This document shows, piece by piece, positions 51,517 to 59,866 of a stretch of DNA of 64,000 nucleotides. The DNA lies in contig JAICJH010000003.1 of the NCBI GenBank assembly GCA_025928545.1, positions 1 through 64,000 of the forward strand. Reading direction: 5' to 3'. The position numbers and the translations under genes were made by a program. Source of the DNA: Bryobacteraceae bacterium (GTDB lineage Bacteria > Acidobacteriota > Terriglobia > Bryobacterales > Bryobacteraceae). Within the stretch, counting starts at the first letter, position 1; every line of letters starts with the position of its first letter. A model generated the notes under the pieces. The model was not told where the DNA came from and searched no databases. It saw only the letters and a list, made by a program, of their open reading frames with translations.

Positions 51517-52859
51517 AATGCCGCGGGCTCTGCCAGATCGGCAATCTTCCCGGTGCTGTCGGCGAACGCATCCAGATGCACGCCCGCGCGTTCCAGCAAT
51601 GTGAGATGAACATTCGCCAGCGGCGCTGGCTCGTTGTAGCGGATATGGCGCGCGCCCTTCATCCGCCCCGCGGCGCCCCCGGCTACCAGAATCGGCAGAT
51701 CGATATGATCGTGTACATCGGGATTCCCCATGCCGCTGCCGTACAGGTAAAGCGAATGATCCAGCAGATTTCCGTCGCCATCGGGCGTCGACTTCAGCTT
51801 GTTCAGGAAGTACGCAAACAGCGAAACATGGTAGGCGTTGATCTTCGCCAGCTTTTCCAGTTTGGCCGGATCGTTGGAATGATGTGACAGCGGATGATGC
51901 GGATCGGGCACGCCGACCTCCGGATAAGTGCGCGTACTGGTCTCCCGCGCCAACTGGAAGGTGACCACTCTTGTCACATCTCCCTGGAGGGCCAGAGTCT
52001 GAAGATCGAACATCAACCTGGCGTGATCGCCATAGGAGGCCGGCACGCCGGAGGGGCGCTCGAGATCCGGCAATGCGGAATCGGCGGTCTGCTCTTCGGC
52101 TTTCTGGATGCGCCGTTCGACTTCGCGCACCGTATCCAGATAATTGCTGACTTTGGAGCGATCGCCGGGACCGAGCTTCTTCTGCAGCCGCGCAATATCT
52201 TCGCTCACCCAATCGAGCAGGCTCGCGTTTCGCTTGAGTTCCGCCACGCGGTCGGCATTACTGCCGCCGTCGCCGAACAGGCGTTCGAACACAACGCGCG
52301 GATGCGCCTCTGCCGGCAGCGGTGTCGTGGGCGACGACCACGAGAGATTGTTCTGGTAAACGCAGGCGAAACCGTTATCGCAGTTTCCGACCGTGGTGAG
52401 CAGATCCATTGCGAGTTCAAGCGAAGGCAGGCGGCCATCTTTGCCGAGTTGCTGCGCGGCGATCTGATCCACCGTCGTGCCCAGATGATAGTCCGATCCT
52501 TCCGTCATCTTTGCCTGTGCAGCGCTCAGGAAGCCGGAATTGGCCGTCGCGTGGTTCCCCGGCGAGTATGCGTTCTTGTTTTCCAGATGGCTGATGACGG
52601 TAAGTTGATCGATGAACGGGGTCAGCGTTTTCAGCGTCGGAGACAGTTCTGTAATCCGGCCCACCTGCGAGGGAGTCCATTGGGCGATGTTGCTGCCCAT
52701 CGGAATATAGACAAACCCCAGCCGGCGCACGGGAACCGCCGGAGTGGCCCCCCAGGCCGTCATGGCGGGGATCATGGCATCCAGCAGCGGCAGCGCCAGT
52801 GTGGCGCCGGCGCCCCGCAATACTGCACGCCGGGATAATGCTTTCCTGGTAACGATCAT
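51513..52859 (-). CDS. DUF1552 family protein, Tat-exported (second copy)
   Basis: A 448-residue paralogue of the protein at 17170, with Tat motif 'LSRRAVLRGAGATLALPLLDAM', 'YIPMGSNIAQWTP', 'RLFGDGGSNADRVAELK' and a C-terminal 'DIPILVAGGAAGRMKGARHIRY'-like block. Sequence differs clearly from the first copy, so this is an old duplication or separate acquisition. Overlaps both neighbours by 4 nt. Confidence 0.92.
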   Translation of the reverse strand: MIVTRKALSRRAVLRGAGATLALPLLDAMIPAMTAWGATPAVPVRRLGFVYIPMGSNIAQWTPSQVGRITELSPTLKTLTPFIDQLTVISHLENKNAYSPGNHATANSGFLSAAQAKMTEGSDYHLGTTVDQIAAQQLGKDGRLPSLELAMDLLTTVGNCDNGFACVYQNNLSWSSPTTPLPAEAHPRVVFERLFGDGGSNADRVAELKRNASLLDWVSEDIARLQKKLGPGDRSKVSNYLDTVREVERRIQKAEEQTADSALPDLERPSGVPASYGDHARLMFDLQTLALQGDVTRVVTFQLARETSTRTYPEVGVPDPHHPLSHHSNDPAKLEKLAKINAYHVSLFAYFLNKLKSTPDGDGNLLDHSLYLYGSGMGNPDVHDHIDLPILVAGGAAGRMKGARHIRYNEPAPLANVHLTLLERAGVHLDAFADSTGKIADLAEPAAL

Positions 52860-55210
52860 TGCGATCTCCTCATTTGAAACGGAGTACTGTTGACAATTCC
52901 CAATACGAGCGACGAAAAACTGTAGTCGTGATTCCGTGCGTTCTGTACAACGGCGCGCACCGCCGGCTGATCGTAATCCTCGACGCCGCGCCCCAGTGCG
53001 TAGGTCATCAGCTTCTCGGTGGTGGTGGAGACGAACAGCTCCGGACGGCTCAACAACGCCTTCTTCAATCCGGCTAAACCGTTGAAAGTACTGCCGTCCG
53101 GGAGTCCACCCGCGACGTCCACGGGGCTGCCATTCTCCGAAGTGCGCCAGCGCCCGACCGCATCGTAATTCTCCAACGAGAAGCCGATCGGATCCATTAA
53201 TTTGTGGCAGCCGGCGCAGGCTGGGTTCGCGCGATGCTGGGCCATCCGGTCACGCATGGTCAGGACTTTGCCCGCTTCTGCCGTCTCTTTAAGTGGTGGA
53301 ACATTCGGAGGTGGCGGAGGCGGAGGAGTCCCGAGAATATTTGTCAAGATCCACTTTCCGCGAATTACCGGCGAAGTGCGCGTCGCATAAGAGGTGACCG
53401 TGAGGATACTGCCCTGGCTCAGCAGGCCCCCGCGGTTTTCATCATTCGGACCGAAAGTGACGCGCCGGAAGCGGCTGCCGTAGATATTCGGAATTCCGTA
53501 GTGCTTCGCAAGCCGTTCATTCACGAACGTGTAATTGGCCCGCAAAAGATCCAGCACGTTGCGATCTTCACGCATAATGCTCTCGAAAAACATTTCTGTC
53601 TCGCGGCGAAACGCCTGGCGCAGGTTATCGTCGAAATCCGGAAACATGCGGGCGTCCGGATTGGCCGACGACAGATTCCGCAGGTACAGCCACTGTTCGG
53701 CAAAGTTATTGACCATGGATTCGGATCGCGGATCAGCCAGCATCCGCCGAACCTGTTTTTCGAGCACCGTGGGTTGCCTGAGAACGCCCTTCACGGCCAC
53801 ATCGAGTAATTCGTCATCCGGGATGCTGCTCCAGAGGAAAAATGACAGCCGCGACGCCAGTTCGGTGTCGTTCAGGCGATATGCCGTACCGGAGGGAACG
53901 TTGGAAGGATCCTGCTCGATACGGAAAATGAAATGCGGGCTGATCAGAATCGCGCGCAGCGCCATTTCAATACCGGCATCGAAGCCACCGTCCTTTTTCG
54001 CGTCCTCATAGAACTTGAACGGAACCTGAATTTCGGACTCCGATACCTGCTTGCGCCAGGCTCTGCGAGCCAGGGTAGAGATAATCCGCTTCGCGCACCC
54101 GTCTTCATCGGCGCCTTTGGCCGGTTGGCAAACGAATATCCTTTCGCGGCTGGCGGTGTCGCCGGGTCCCTTCGCGTTATATGGCCCTGTAACCGAAATC
54201 GAATAAAGGGCCGGCTGTACCCGCGGATGCCGGTCCATGTTGAAATGCGCCTGATATGGCTGGCGAACTGTTTCCAGCAATGCCGTTGGTTTCTTAACGA
54301 AGTCGGCTGCGAGTTCGTGCGCCCCCGCCTTCACCGGCACGCGAACGTGAAGATCGGCATCTACCTTGCTGTGGTCCTGCCCTCTCGCCGGAGGCTTCAC
54401 GGTGAAGACCTGAATGCGCACTCCATCCAGGGTTACTTCCACTTCGTGCGAGCCGGTCAGGCCCTCCACGTCTTCGTTGCGGTCACGGGCGAGCCGTAAC
54501 TGAACTTCATACTCGCCGTCCTGGGGGAACGTGTAATGCACAACTGTGCCGCCGCGCGTGCCGAACGGCAACTCATCGAAATGACTTTCCTGGGTCAGAT
54601 CCGCGGGGAGTATCATTGTGTCTCCTCCGGGCGACCGCACCGGACTACCAATCGCCAGCCGGCTGATCTTCTGTGCCGCGGAAAGATAGCGCTCCAGCAG
54701 CGTGGGCGACAGTTCTCCGACTGTCACGTTATCGAAGCCGTGACTGGAATCATCGCCAGGCAGAAGCGAAGAAACATCTACATCGAGCGCCAGCAGATCG
54801 CGAATCGCGTTCCGGTATTCCGTACGGTTCAGACGGCGGAAAGTGTCGGTTCGGCCTGGATTTGGTTTCGCCGCGGCTGCCCGGTCGAGCGATGTTTCCA
54901 GAGAAGTGACGATTGCGTCGTAAGTCTTTTCATCGGGCCGGGGGATACCGGCGGGGGGCATCGCACGCGCGCGCAGCTTGCGGACAACTTTTTCCCACGT
55001 CTGCGTGTGCTCGGCAATGTCCCGGGAGTTGACGGACGCGAGCGAAAGACCGCCGCTCTTTAACTTATCGTTGTGGCAGCCGACGCAGTACTGGTTCGTA
55101 AACGCCGTCTGCGGCTGAGCCGGTTGCTGTGGCGTGACGATGGACAGGCTTCCGGCTGCCAGAGCCATTACCGTCAGGACACGCCGGGTTAACTCCTGCC
55201 AGGTGCGCAC
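52856..55210 (-). CDS. DUF1592-type surface cytochrome, short form
   Basis: A 784-residue exported protein with the same domain order as that at 18555 but without the LamG insert: heme motif CVGCH near residue 46, DUF1587 ('RLNRTEYRNAIRDLLALD'), DUF1595 ('LARRAWRKQVSESEI'), DUF1592 ('SPHFIFRIEQDPSN'), DUF1588 with CAGCH ('ACAGCHKLMDPIGFS') and DUF1585 ('YALGRGVEDYDQPAVRAVV'). Two heme sites again. GTG start with TAGACT ending eight bases upstream. 31 nt downstream of the tannase gene. Confidence 0.93.
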   Translation of the reverse strand: MRTWQELTRRVLTVMALAAGSLSIVTPQQPAQPQTAFTNQYCVGCHNDKLKSGGLSLASVNSRDIAEHTQTWEKVVRKLRARAMPPAGIPRPDEKTYDAIVTSLETSLDRAAAAKPNPGRTDTFRRLNRTEYRNAIRDLLALDVDVSSLLPGDDSSHGFDNVTVGELSPTLLERYLSAAQKISRLAIGSPVRSPGGDTMILPADLTQESHFDELPFGTRGGTVVHYTFPQDGEYEVQLRLARDRNEDVEGLTGSHEVEVTLDGVRIQVFTVKPPARGQDHSKVDADLHVRVPVKAGAHELAADFVKKPTALLETVRQPYQAHFNMDRHPRVQPALYSISVTGPYNAKGPGDTASRERIFVCQPAKGADEDGCAKRIISTLARRAWRKQVSESEIQVPFKFYEDAKKDGGFDAGIEMALRAILISPHFIFRIEQDPSNVPSGTAYRLNDTELASRLSFFLWSSIPDDELLDVAVKGVLRQPTVLEKQVRRMLADPRSESMVNNFAEQWLYLRNLSSANPDARMFPDFDDNLRQAFRRETEMFFESIMREDRNVLDLLRANYTFVNERLAKHYGIPNIYGSRFRRVTFGPNDENRGGLLSQGSILTVTSYATRTSPVIRGKWILTNILGTPPPPPPPNVPPLKETAEAGKVLTMRDRMAQHRANPACAGCHKLMDPIGFSLENYDAVGRWRTSENGSPVDVAGGLPDGSTFNGLAGLKKALLSRPELFVSTTTEKLMTYALGRGVEDYDQPAVRAVVQNARNHDYSFSSLVLGIVNSTPFQMRRSQ

Positions 55211-55241
55211 AACGGCTTAGTCTATCACGAAAAACGGCGTT

Positions 55242-56735
55242 CTATTTGCACACAAAGTTCGCGCTGTCGTCGATGCTCCCAGTGCCCTTGTACGTTGCCA
55301 ACTGAGGATAAGAGCACAAAGGCCGCGTGCGATCCGGTTTGCCATTACGGATCCGCGACGCCTCGATTCGTACCGGCGCTTTACCGGCCTCCACCCACTC
55401 TTCCAGTGCGCTGAGCATGTCAAATGTAGAGGCACCCTCGCCCCCGTTGCAATGCCCCATGCCGGGGACCATGAACAGACGGTAAGATGCCTCCACTTTC
55501 GCCCCCATCGTCTGCAGCACGGCCTTGTAATATGCAGTACTGTTTCCAGGTGCGATCTGCGGATCGTTCCAGCCGTGATACTGAATCAGCTTGCCGCGTC
55601 GGGCGGTGAACGCCTTCAAATCCGGGTCCATCGCATTCAGGATTTTGGCCGATTCCGCGGTGCGCGCGGCATCCGCATCGAAGTCGAACGTTTTGTAATC
55701 CCACGCCGGATTTCGGAAGACCACGAATTTGAACATATCGGAGCCAATTCCGAACAGCTGCGGGCCGGCCATGGTCGCCCAGCCGAGTTCACTGCCGCGT
55801 TCGGAACCAGGAGAGAGAATCTGCTTCGTGCGCGGATTGATCACGGTGGAATAAATCGCCCGCGCCGTTTCCACCTGGGCCGCGCTGAGGCATTTCGACT
55901 CATCGCCGGCAGCGCACAGCAACACTTTTGGATCGAAGTCGCACTTCGTAGGATCTTCAAGGATTCCATCTTTCACGCCATCGCGCGCGTCGCACGCCTG
56001 GAGCACTGCATCGTGGATCAAACCGTACTTTGCCGGCGGAATGTAACTGGCTTCGTCTTTGTGCGCAGCCTGGGCAATCCAGACCGACTGGGTGGCGCGG
56101 CCGGTCCAGTTCAGGCCCGGGGCTCCCGCGATGATCCCGTCGAAATCCGCAGGGTAGCGCTGCGCTTCCATCAAAGCGGTTCGGCCACCCGCGGAGCATC
56201 CGTTCCAGTACGAGAGTTTTGGCGCGCGCCCATAATAGCTGGTGACTATGGCCTTAGCGGCTACAGTCATTTCATGAGCCGCCCGGTATCCGAAATCGAT
56301 CAGTTTCTCGGGATGATCGAGCGCGAAACTGGCGCTGCTGCCCTCGTGTCCAAGGTCGGTCATCGCACTGGCATAGCCGCGCAGCAGTCCCGCCGCCAAC
56401 GTGCTGGTGCTGATCGAGCCGCTCCAACCGCCATTCCCGTTGGCCTCAAGTTTTCCATTCCAGCCCGAGGCCGGCAACCATACTTCCATTTTGATATCGG
56501 AGTCGTTAGAAGGACGCAGCCGTGCGGTGACCCGGCAGAAGGCCGGCACAACGGGCGTTACGGCAGTTCCTCTCCCAGTCGGCAACGTGAGGCCGCCCTC
56601 GGGTACGGCCACCGCGGTAATGGAGGTATTCGTCAGTGTCAGCGACGCCAGGCTGTCGCATGTCGCGGCGTTTGCGGCGTTTGCAATGAGCGCGAAAAAT
56701 ATCTGTAAGCACAAAATCGTTCGGACCGAAATCAT
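55242..56735 (-). CDS. Tannase/feruloyl esterase family hydrolase, exported
   Basis: A 497-residue enzyme with a Sec signal ('IFFALIANAANAATC'). The nucleophile is in 'YWNGCSAGGRTALMEAQRYP', the acid near 'YHGWNDPQIAPGNS' and the histidine in 'GMGHCNGGEGAS'; the lid region and the cysteine beside the serine agree with the tannase family, which hydrolyses gallate or ferulate esters of plant polyphenols. GGAAGG ribosome binding site. First gene of a probable five-gene operon, 31 nt before the DUF1592 gene. Confidence 0.92.
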   Translation of the reverse strand: MISVRTILCLQIFFALIANAANAATCDSLASLTLTNTSITAVAVPEGGLTLPTGRGTAVTPVVPAFCRVTARLRPSNDSDIKMEVWLPASGWNGKLEANGNGGWSGSISTSTLAAGLLRGYASAMTDLGHEGSSASFALDHPEKLIDFGYRAAHEMTVAAKAIVTSYYGRAPKLSYWNGCSAGGRTALMEAQRYPADFDGIIAGAPGLNWTGRATQSVWIAQAAHKDEASYIPPAKYGLIHDAVLQACDARDGVKDGILEDPTKCDFDPKVLLCAAGDESKCLSAAQVETARAIYSTVINPRTKQILSPGSERGSELGWATMAGPQLFGIGSDMFKFVVFRNPAWDYKTFDFDADAARTAESAKILNAMDPDLKAFTARRGKLIQYHGWNDPQIAPGNSTAYYKAVLQTMGAKVEASYRLFMVPGMGHCNGGEGASTFDMLSALEEWVEAGKAPVRIEASRIRNGKPDRTRPLCSYPQLATYKGTGSIDDSANFVCK

Positions 56736-56829
56736 GAAGTTTTCCCTTCCGTGACAGTATATATGGATCTTTCAGAGACGCGCCGCAAAACAGAATATTT
56801 CTAACAAAACTGTTTGTAATTCTGAACTC

Positions 56830-56841
56830 ACTTAGTTAAGT
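56830..56841. promoter_or_regulatory. Short inverted repeat ACTTA-GT-TAAGT in the divergent promoter region
   Basis: Two 5-bp arms with a 2-bp centre, between the tannase gene and the small secreted protein gene. An outer CAGAAT/ATTCTG pair flanks the AT-rich tract at about 56791-56824. One or both could be an operator for a regulator of the tannase operon; evidence is only the symmetry and location. Confidence 0.25.
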
Positions 56842-56889
56842 GCGCGACAATCCTGCGATTTTTGAAGTGTATCGAATTCCGAACTCTTT

Positions 56890-56909
56890 GGCTTTAACCT
56901 TGCAAAGCC
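56890..56909 (+). promoter_or_regulatory. 5' leader hairpin upstream of the ribosome binding site
   Basis: GGCTTT (56890-56895) and AAAGCC (56904-56909) form a 6-bp stem with an 8-nt loop, eight nucleotides before the strong GGAGGT ribosome binding site at 56918-56923. It could influence initiation or RNA stability; it is short enough to be chance. Confidence 0.3.
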
Positions 56910-56932
56910 GAACCCCCGGAGGTAGTTCATCT

Positions 56933-57439
56933 ATGTACAAACGCACGTTTCGAAACGTCAGCACATTTACTCTCGTACTCGTATCCGCGGGCATACTCGC
57001 ATTCGCCTGGCCTGTGGCAGAAGGGCGAATGACCGGTGGTGGAAGCGTCTTTCTCAATGGGATGCGGGTCACTCACGGATTCGAACTTCACTGCAATCCG
57101 GCAATGGGGCCGAATAATCTGGAAATCAATTGGGAGGGCAACAGCTTCCACCTGACCAATCTGCAACATGCAACCTGTTGGAATACAGGTATCTCTCCTG
57201 CGCCCCCCGCCGCTCCTTTCGATCAGTATTTCGGTAACGGCACCGGAACGTATAACGGTGTCGACGGCGCGTTCGCAGACTGGCAGTTCACGGACCACGG
57301 GGAACCCGGAAGAAATAACGATGCCATTTCATATCTGACGATTACCGATGCGACGGGACATGTTGTTCTCAATCTTTCCCCGGCGGGCGGTCCGTATCTG
57401 CTCGACAGCGGAAATCATCAGGCGCACGACCAGAACTAA
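56933..57439 (+). CDS. Small secreted protein, 'GRMTGGGSVF' family
   Basis: A 168-residue protein with a signal ('TLVLVSAGILAFAWPVAEG') followed by 'RMTGGGSVFLNGMRVTHGFELHC', 'NNLEINWEGNSFHL' and a C-terminal 'GNHQAHDQN'. The opening resembles the post-COAP-1 type beta domain; two cysteines may pair. Function unknown. Start at ATG 56933 is set by GGAGGT nine bases upstream. Divergent from the tannase gene. Confidence 0.8.
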   Translation: MYKRTFRNVSTFTLVLVSAGILAFAWPVAEGRMTGGGSVFLNGMRVTHGFELHCNPAMGPNNLEINWEGNSFHLTNLQHATCWNTGISPAPPAAPFDQYFGNGTGTYNGVDGAFADWQFTDHGEPGRNNDAISYLTITDATGHVVLNLSPAGGPYLLDSGNHQAHDQN

Positions 57440-57598
57440 CGCGGCGAGCCGATTTTCTACACTCCACGACTGAATCCTGCGATGCCATTACTTCACCGTA
57501 AGTGGTAGCGCAGGCGTCAGCCGGTGGGAAACACGGAATGGCGGCAATCCCCTCTGTACGCGGTACGCCATTGGTAGGAGGCTTGCACCTCAATCGGG

Positions 57599-59857
57599 GT
57601 GGCAACCTTTGCCGATCCGAAAATCGTACCGGCAGAAACTGCGCGCAGCGCCGCGCGAGAAGCCGCTCAACAGCATAAGCTCATCGTCGTCAGCAACCGA
57701 CTCCCGGTCACGCTCGCGCATGAGGGTGAAAACTGGATTGCGAAGCCGAGCTCAGGCGGTCTGGCTACGGCCATGGGTCCGATTCTGAAAGGCAGCGGCG
57801 GTCTCTGGATTGGCTGGCCGGGCGATGACGGCACCCTCGATCCGGCGGAAAGAGATCGGATTCTCCATAGCGGCAGTGAAGGTTACCGTTATGTCGCGGC
57901 CGAACTGGAACCCGGCAAAGCACAGGCTTTTTACGAAGGTTACGCCAATCAGACGGTGTGGCCGCTATTCCACTATTTTCCGACGCGCATGAACTTCACC
58001 GTCGAAAGCTGGGATGCGTATAAGAGCGGAAATCATGCTTTCTGCCGCGCTGTCTCCCGCGTTTCGAACGGCGAGGACCTGATCTGGATCCATGACTACC
58101 ACCTCATGCTGCTGCCGGATTGTCTGCGCGAGCAAACCCGCAATGCCAAGATCGGCTTCTTCCTGCATATTCCATTTCCCTCATCGGAAGTGTTCGCCAT
58201 GCTGCCCAAGCGGGAAGCGGTGCTTAAGGGCCTGCTCGGCGCCGACCTGATCGCCTTCCACACGCATCTGTACCTGCAGCACTTCCGCGCATCGCTTCTC
58301 CGCGTGCTCGGCATCGAAAGTCAGATCGATTCCCTGGAGTACGACGGGCGAACCATTCACCTAGAAGTGCTGCCGATCGGCATCGCGCCGGAGGAACTGG
58401 GCGGCCTGATCGATCACGGTCCCGAAACCGCGAAATACCTCCAGGAACTGCGTCAGCGCTATAAGGGACAGCAGATCATGATCGCGGTGGATCGTCTCGA
58501 TTACACCAAGGGCATTCCCAATCGGATGCGGACCATTCGACGTCTGCTGACGCAGCATACTGAGCTTCGCGAGAAGATCGTTCTGATCCAGGTCGCGGTT
58601 CCGTCGCGTGAAGGCATTGGAGATTACCAGGCATTGCGAAGCGAACTCAACGAAACCGTTGGCGAGATCAACGGGGAACTCGCGACGCCGCACTGGACAC
58701 CCATTGTGTATCTGAGGCAGGGCGTGAGCCGGCAGGAACTCGCCGCGCTGTATTCGTTGGCGGATATCGCCTGGGTCACTCCGCTTCGCGACGGTCTGAA
58801 TCTGGTCGCGAAGGAATACTGCGCCTGCAAGCCCGACGGAAACGGCGTCCTGGTATTAAGTGAATTTGCCGGTGCGGCCGCTGAAATGGGAGAAGCCCTG
58901 CTGGTCAATCCATATAACGAAGACAACGTGGCGGAAACGATCCTGCGGGCTCTGAAAATGGATACGGCGGAACGGCAGGCCAGGCTGATTCCGATGCGCG
59001 AGCGCGTAACGCGCAACAACGTTTTCGTTTGGGCGAACCGTTTTCTGGAAAAGCTGATGGCCTCGGGTCAGCCCCGCGAAGTTGCGCCGGCGTTGAATTT
59101 CACCGAATTGCAGAAGGCGTATGACCGCGCTACCCGCAGGATCCTGATCTTCGATTACGATGGCACGCTCGTCCCGATTGCCGACGATCCCACGTGGACG
59201 CGGCCCTCGGATGAGCTCCTCCGTAATCTGAGCCGGCTGACTTCCGATCCAGCCAATGTTGTAGCGGTCGTAACCGGCCGTCGCGCCCGCGATATGGACG
59301 TCTGGCTCGGCCACATCAACAACCTTTACCTCGGTGCGGAACACGGCCTCATGGTGCACACGCCTGGTGAGCCGGGCTGGCACACACTGAAGGGGATGAA
59401 CCCCGATCTGCAATGGAAAGACAAAATTCGACCGGTTTTGCAGCACTTCGTGGATCGCGCACCGGGCAGCTTCATCGAGGAAAAACAATTCTCCCTGGTC
59501 TGGCACTATCGCCGGGTGGAAGCCGAGTTTGGCTCATGGCTCGCGAGGGAGCTTCTCGCGCTGCTGGAGAATCTGCTCGCGGATACGGACGCGCGGCCGC
59601 TCCACGGCAAGAAAATCGTGGAGGTAAAGTCCAGCTGGGCAAACAAAGGCCAATTCGCCTCATGGCTGCTGGATAGAGGCGGGCGGGCCGAATTCGCCCT
59701 CGGGATCGGCGACGACGCGACCGACGAAGACATGTTCGCGCGCCTGAACGAGGCAGGAGCCTTCACCGTACACGTCGGGCACAGCCAGAGCAATGCGCAT
59801 TTCCGTCTGCATCATCGCGTCGGAATCGACAAACTGCTGGCCGACTTCCTCCAGTAG
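57599..59857 (+). CDS. otsA: Bifunctional trehalose-6-phosphate synthase/phosphatase (OtsA-OtsB fusion)
   Basis: A 752-residue fusion. Residues about 25-490 form the GT20 synthase ('IVVSNRLPVTL', 'SSGGLATAMGPIL', 'WIGWPGDD', 'WIHDYHLMLLPD', 'DRLDYTKGIPNR', 'PLRDGLNLVAKEY'); 515-750 form the HAD phosphatase with Asp519 and Asp521 in 'IFDYDGTLVPI', then 'TGRRARDM' and 'GIGDDATDEDMF'. One protein thus makes trehalose from UDP-glucose and glucose-6-phosphate, for osmotic or desiccation protection. The GTG at 57599 lacks a well-placed ribosome binding site; the AGGAGG at 57576 is 18 nt away. Confidence 0.95.
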   Translation: MATFADPKIVPAETARSAAREAAQQHKLIVVSNRLPVTLAHEGENWIAKPSSGGLATAMGPILKGSGGLWIGWPGDDGTLDPAERDRILHSGSEGYRYVAAELEPGKAQAFYEGYANQTVWPLFHYFPTRMNFTVESWDAYKSGNHAFCRAVSRVSNGEDLIWIHDYHLMLLPDCLREQTRNAKIGFFLHIPFPSSEVFAMLPKREAVLKGLLGADLIAFHTHLYLQHFRASLLRVLGIESQIDSLEYDGRTIHLEVLPIGIAPEELGGLIDHGPETAKYLQELRQRYKGQQIMIAVDRLDYTKGIPNRMRTIRRLLTQHTELREKIVLIQVAVPSREGIGDYQALRSELNETVGEINGELATPHWTPIVYLRQGVSRQELAALYSLADIAWVTPLRDGLNLVAKEYCACKPDGNGVLVLSEFAGAAAEMGEALLVNPYNEDNVAETILRALKMDTAERQARLIPMRERVTRNNVFVWANRFLEKLMASGQPREVAPALNFTELQKAYDRATRRILIFDYDGTLVPIADDPTWTRPSDELLRNLSRLTSDPANVVAVVTGRRARDMDVWLGHINNLYLGAEHGLMVHTPGEPGWHTLKGMNPDLQWKDKIRPVLQHFVDRAPGSFIEEKQFSLVWHYRRVEAEFGSWLARELLALLENLLADTDARPLHGKKIVEVKSSWANKGQFASWLLDRGGRAEFALGIGDDATDEDMFARLNEAGAFTVHVGHSQSNAHFRLHHRVGIDKLLADFLQ

Positions 59858-59860
59858 AAT
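59855..59860 (+). promoter_or_regulatory. -10 element overlapping the otsA-otsB stop, leaderless arrangement
   Basis: TAGAAT, which includes the TAG stop codon of the trehalose gene, ends six bases before ATG 59867 of the SGNH hydrolase. The hexamer could serve an independent leaderless transcript inside the gene boundary; alternatively the two genes are simply co-transcribed. Confidence 0.4.
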
Positions 59861-59866
59861 TGGGTG

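Noticed and set aside
50068..52212. 714-codon frame as one ankyrin protein
   Set aside because: The first 230 codons are a shifted reading of the DUF1552 gene; the ATGA overlap at 51513-51516 and the signal peptide fix the real start.
57440..57598. Possible cobalamin riboswitch before the trehalose gene
   Set aside because: The text has loose similarity only; the B12-box consensus is not present.
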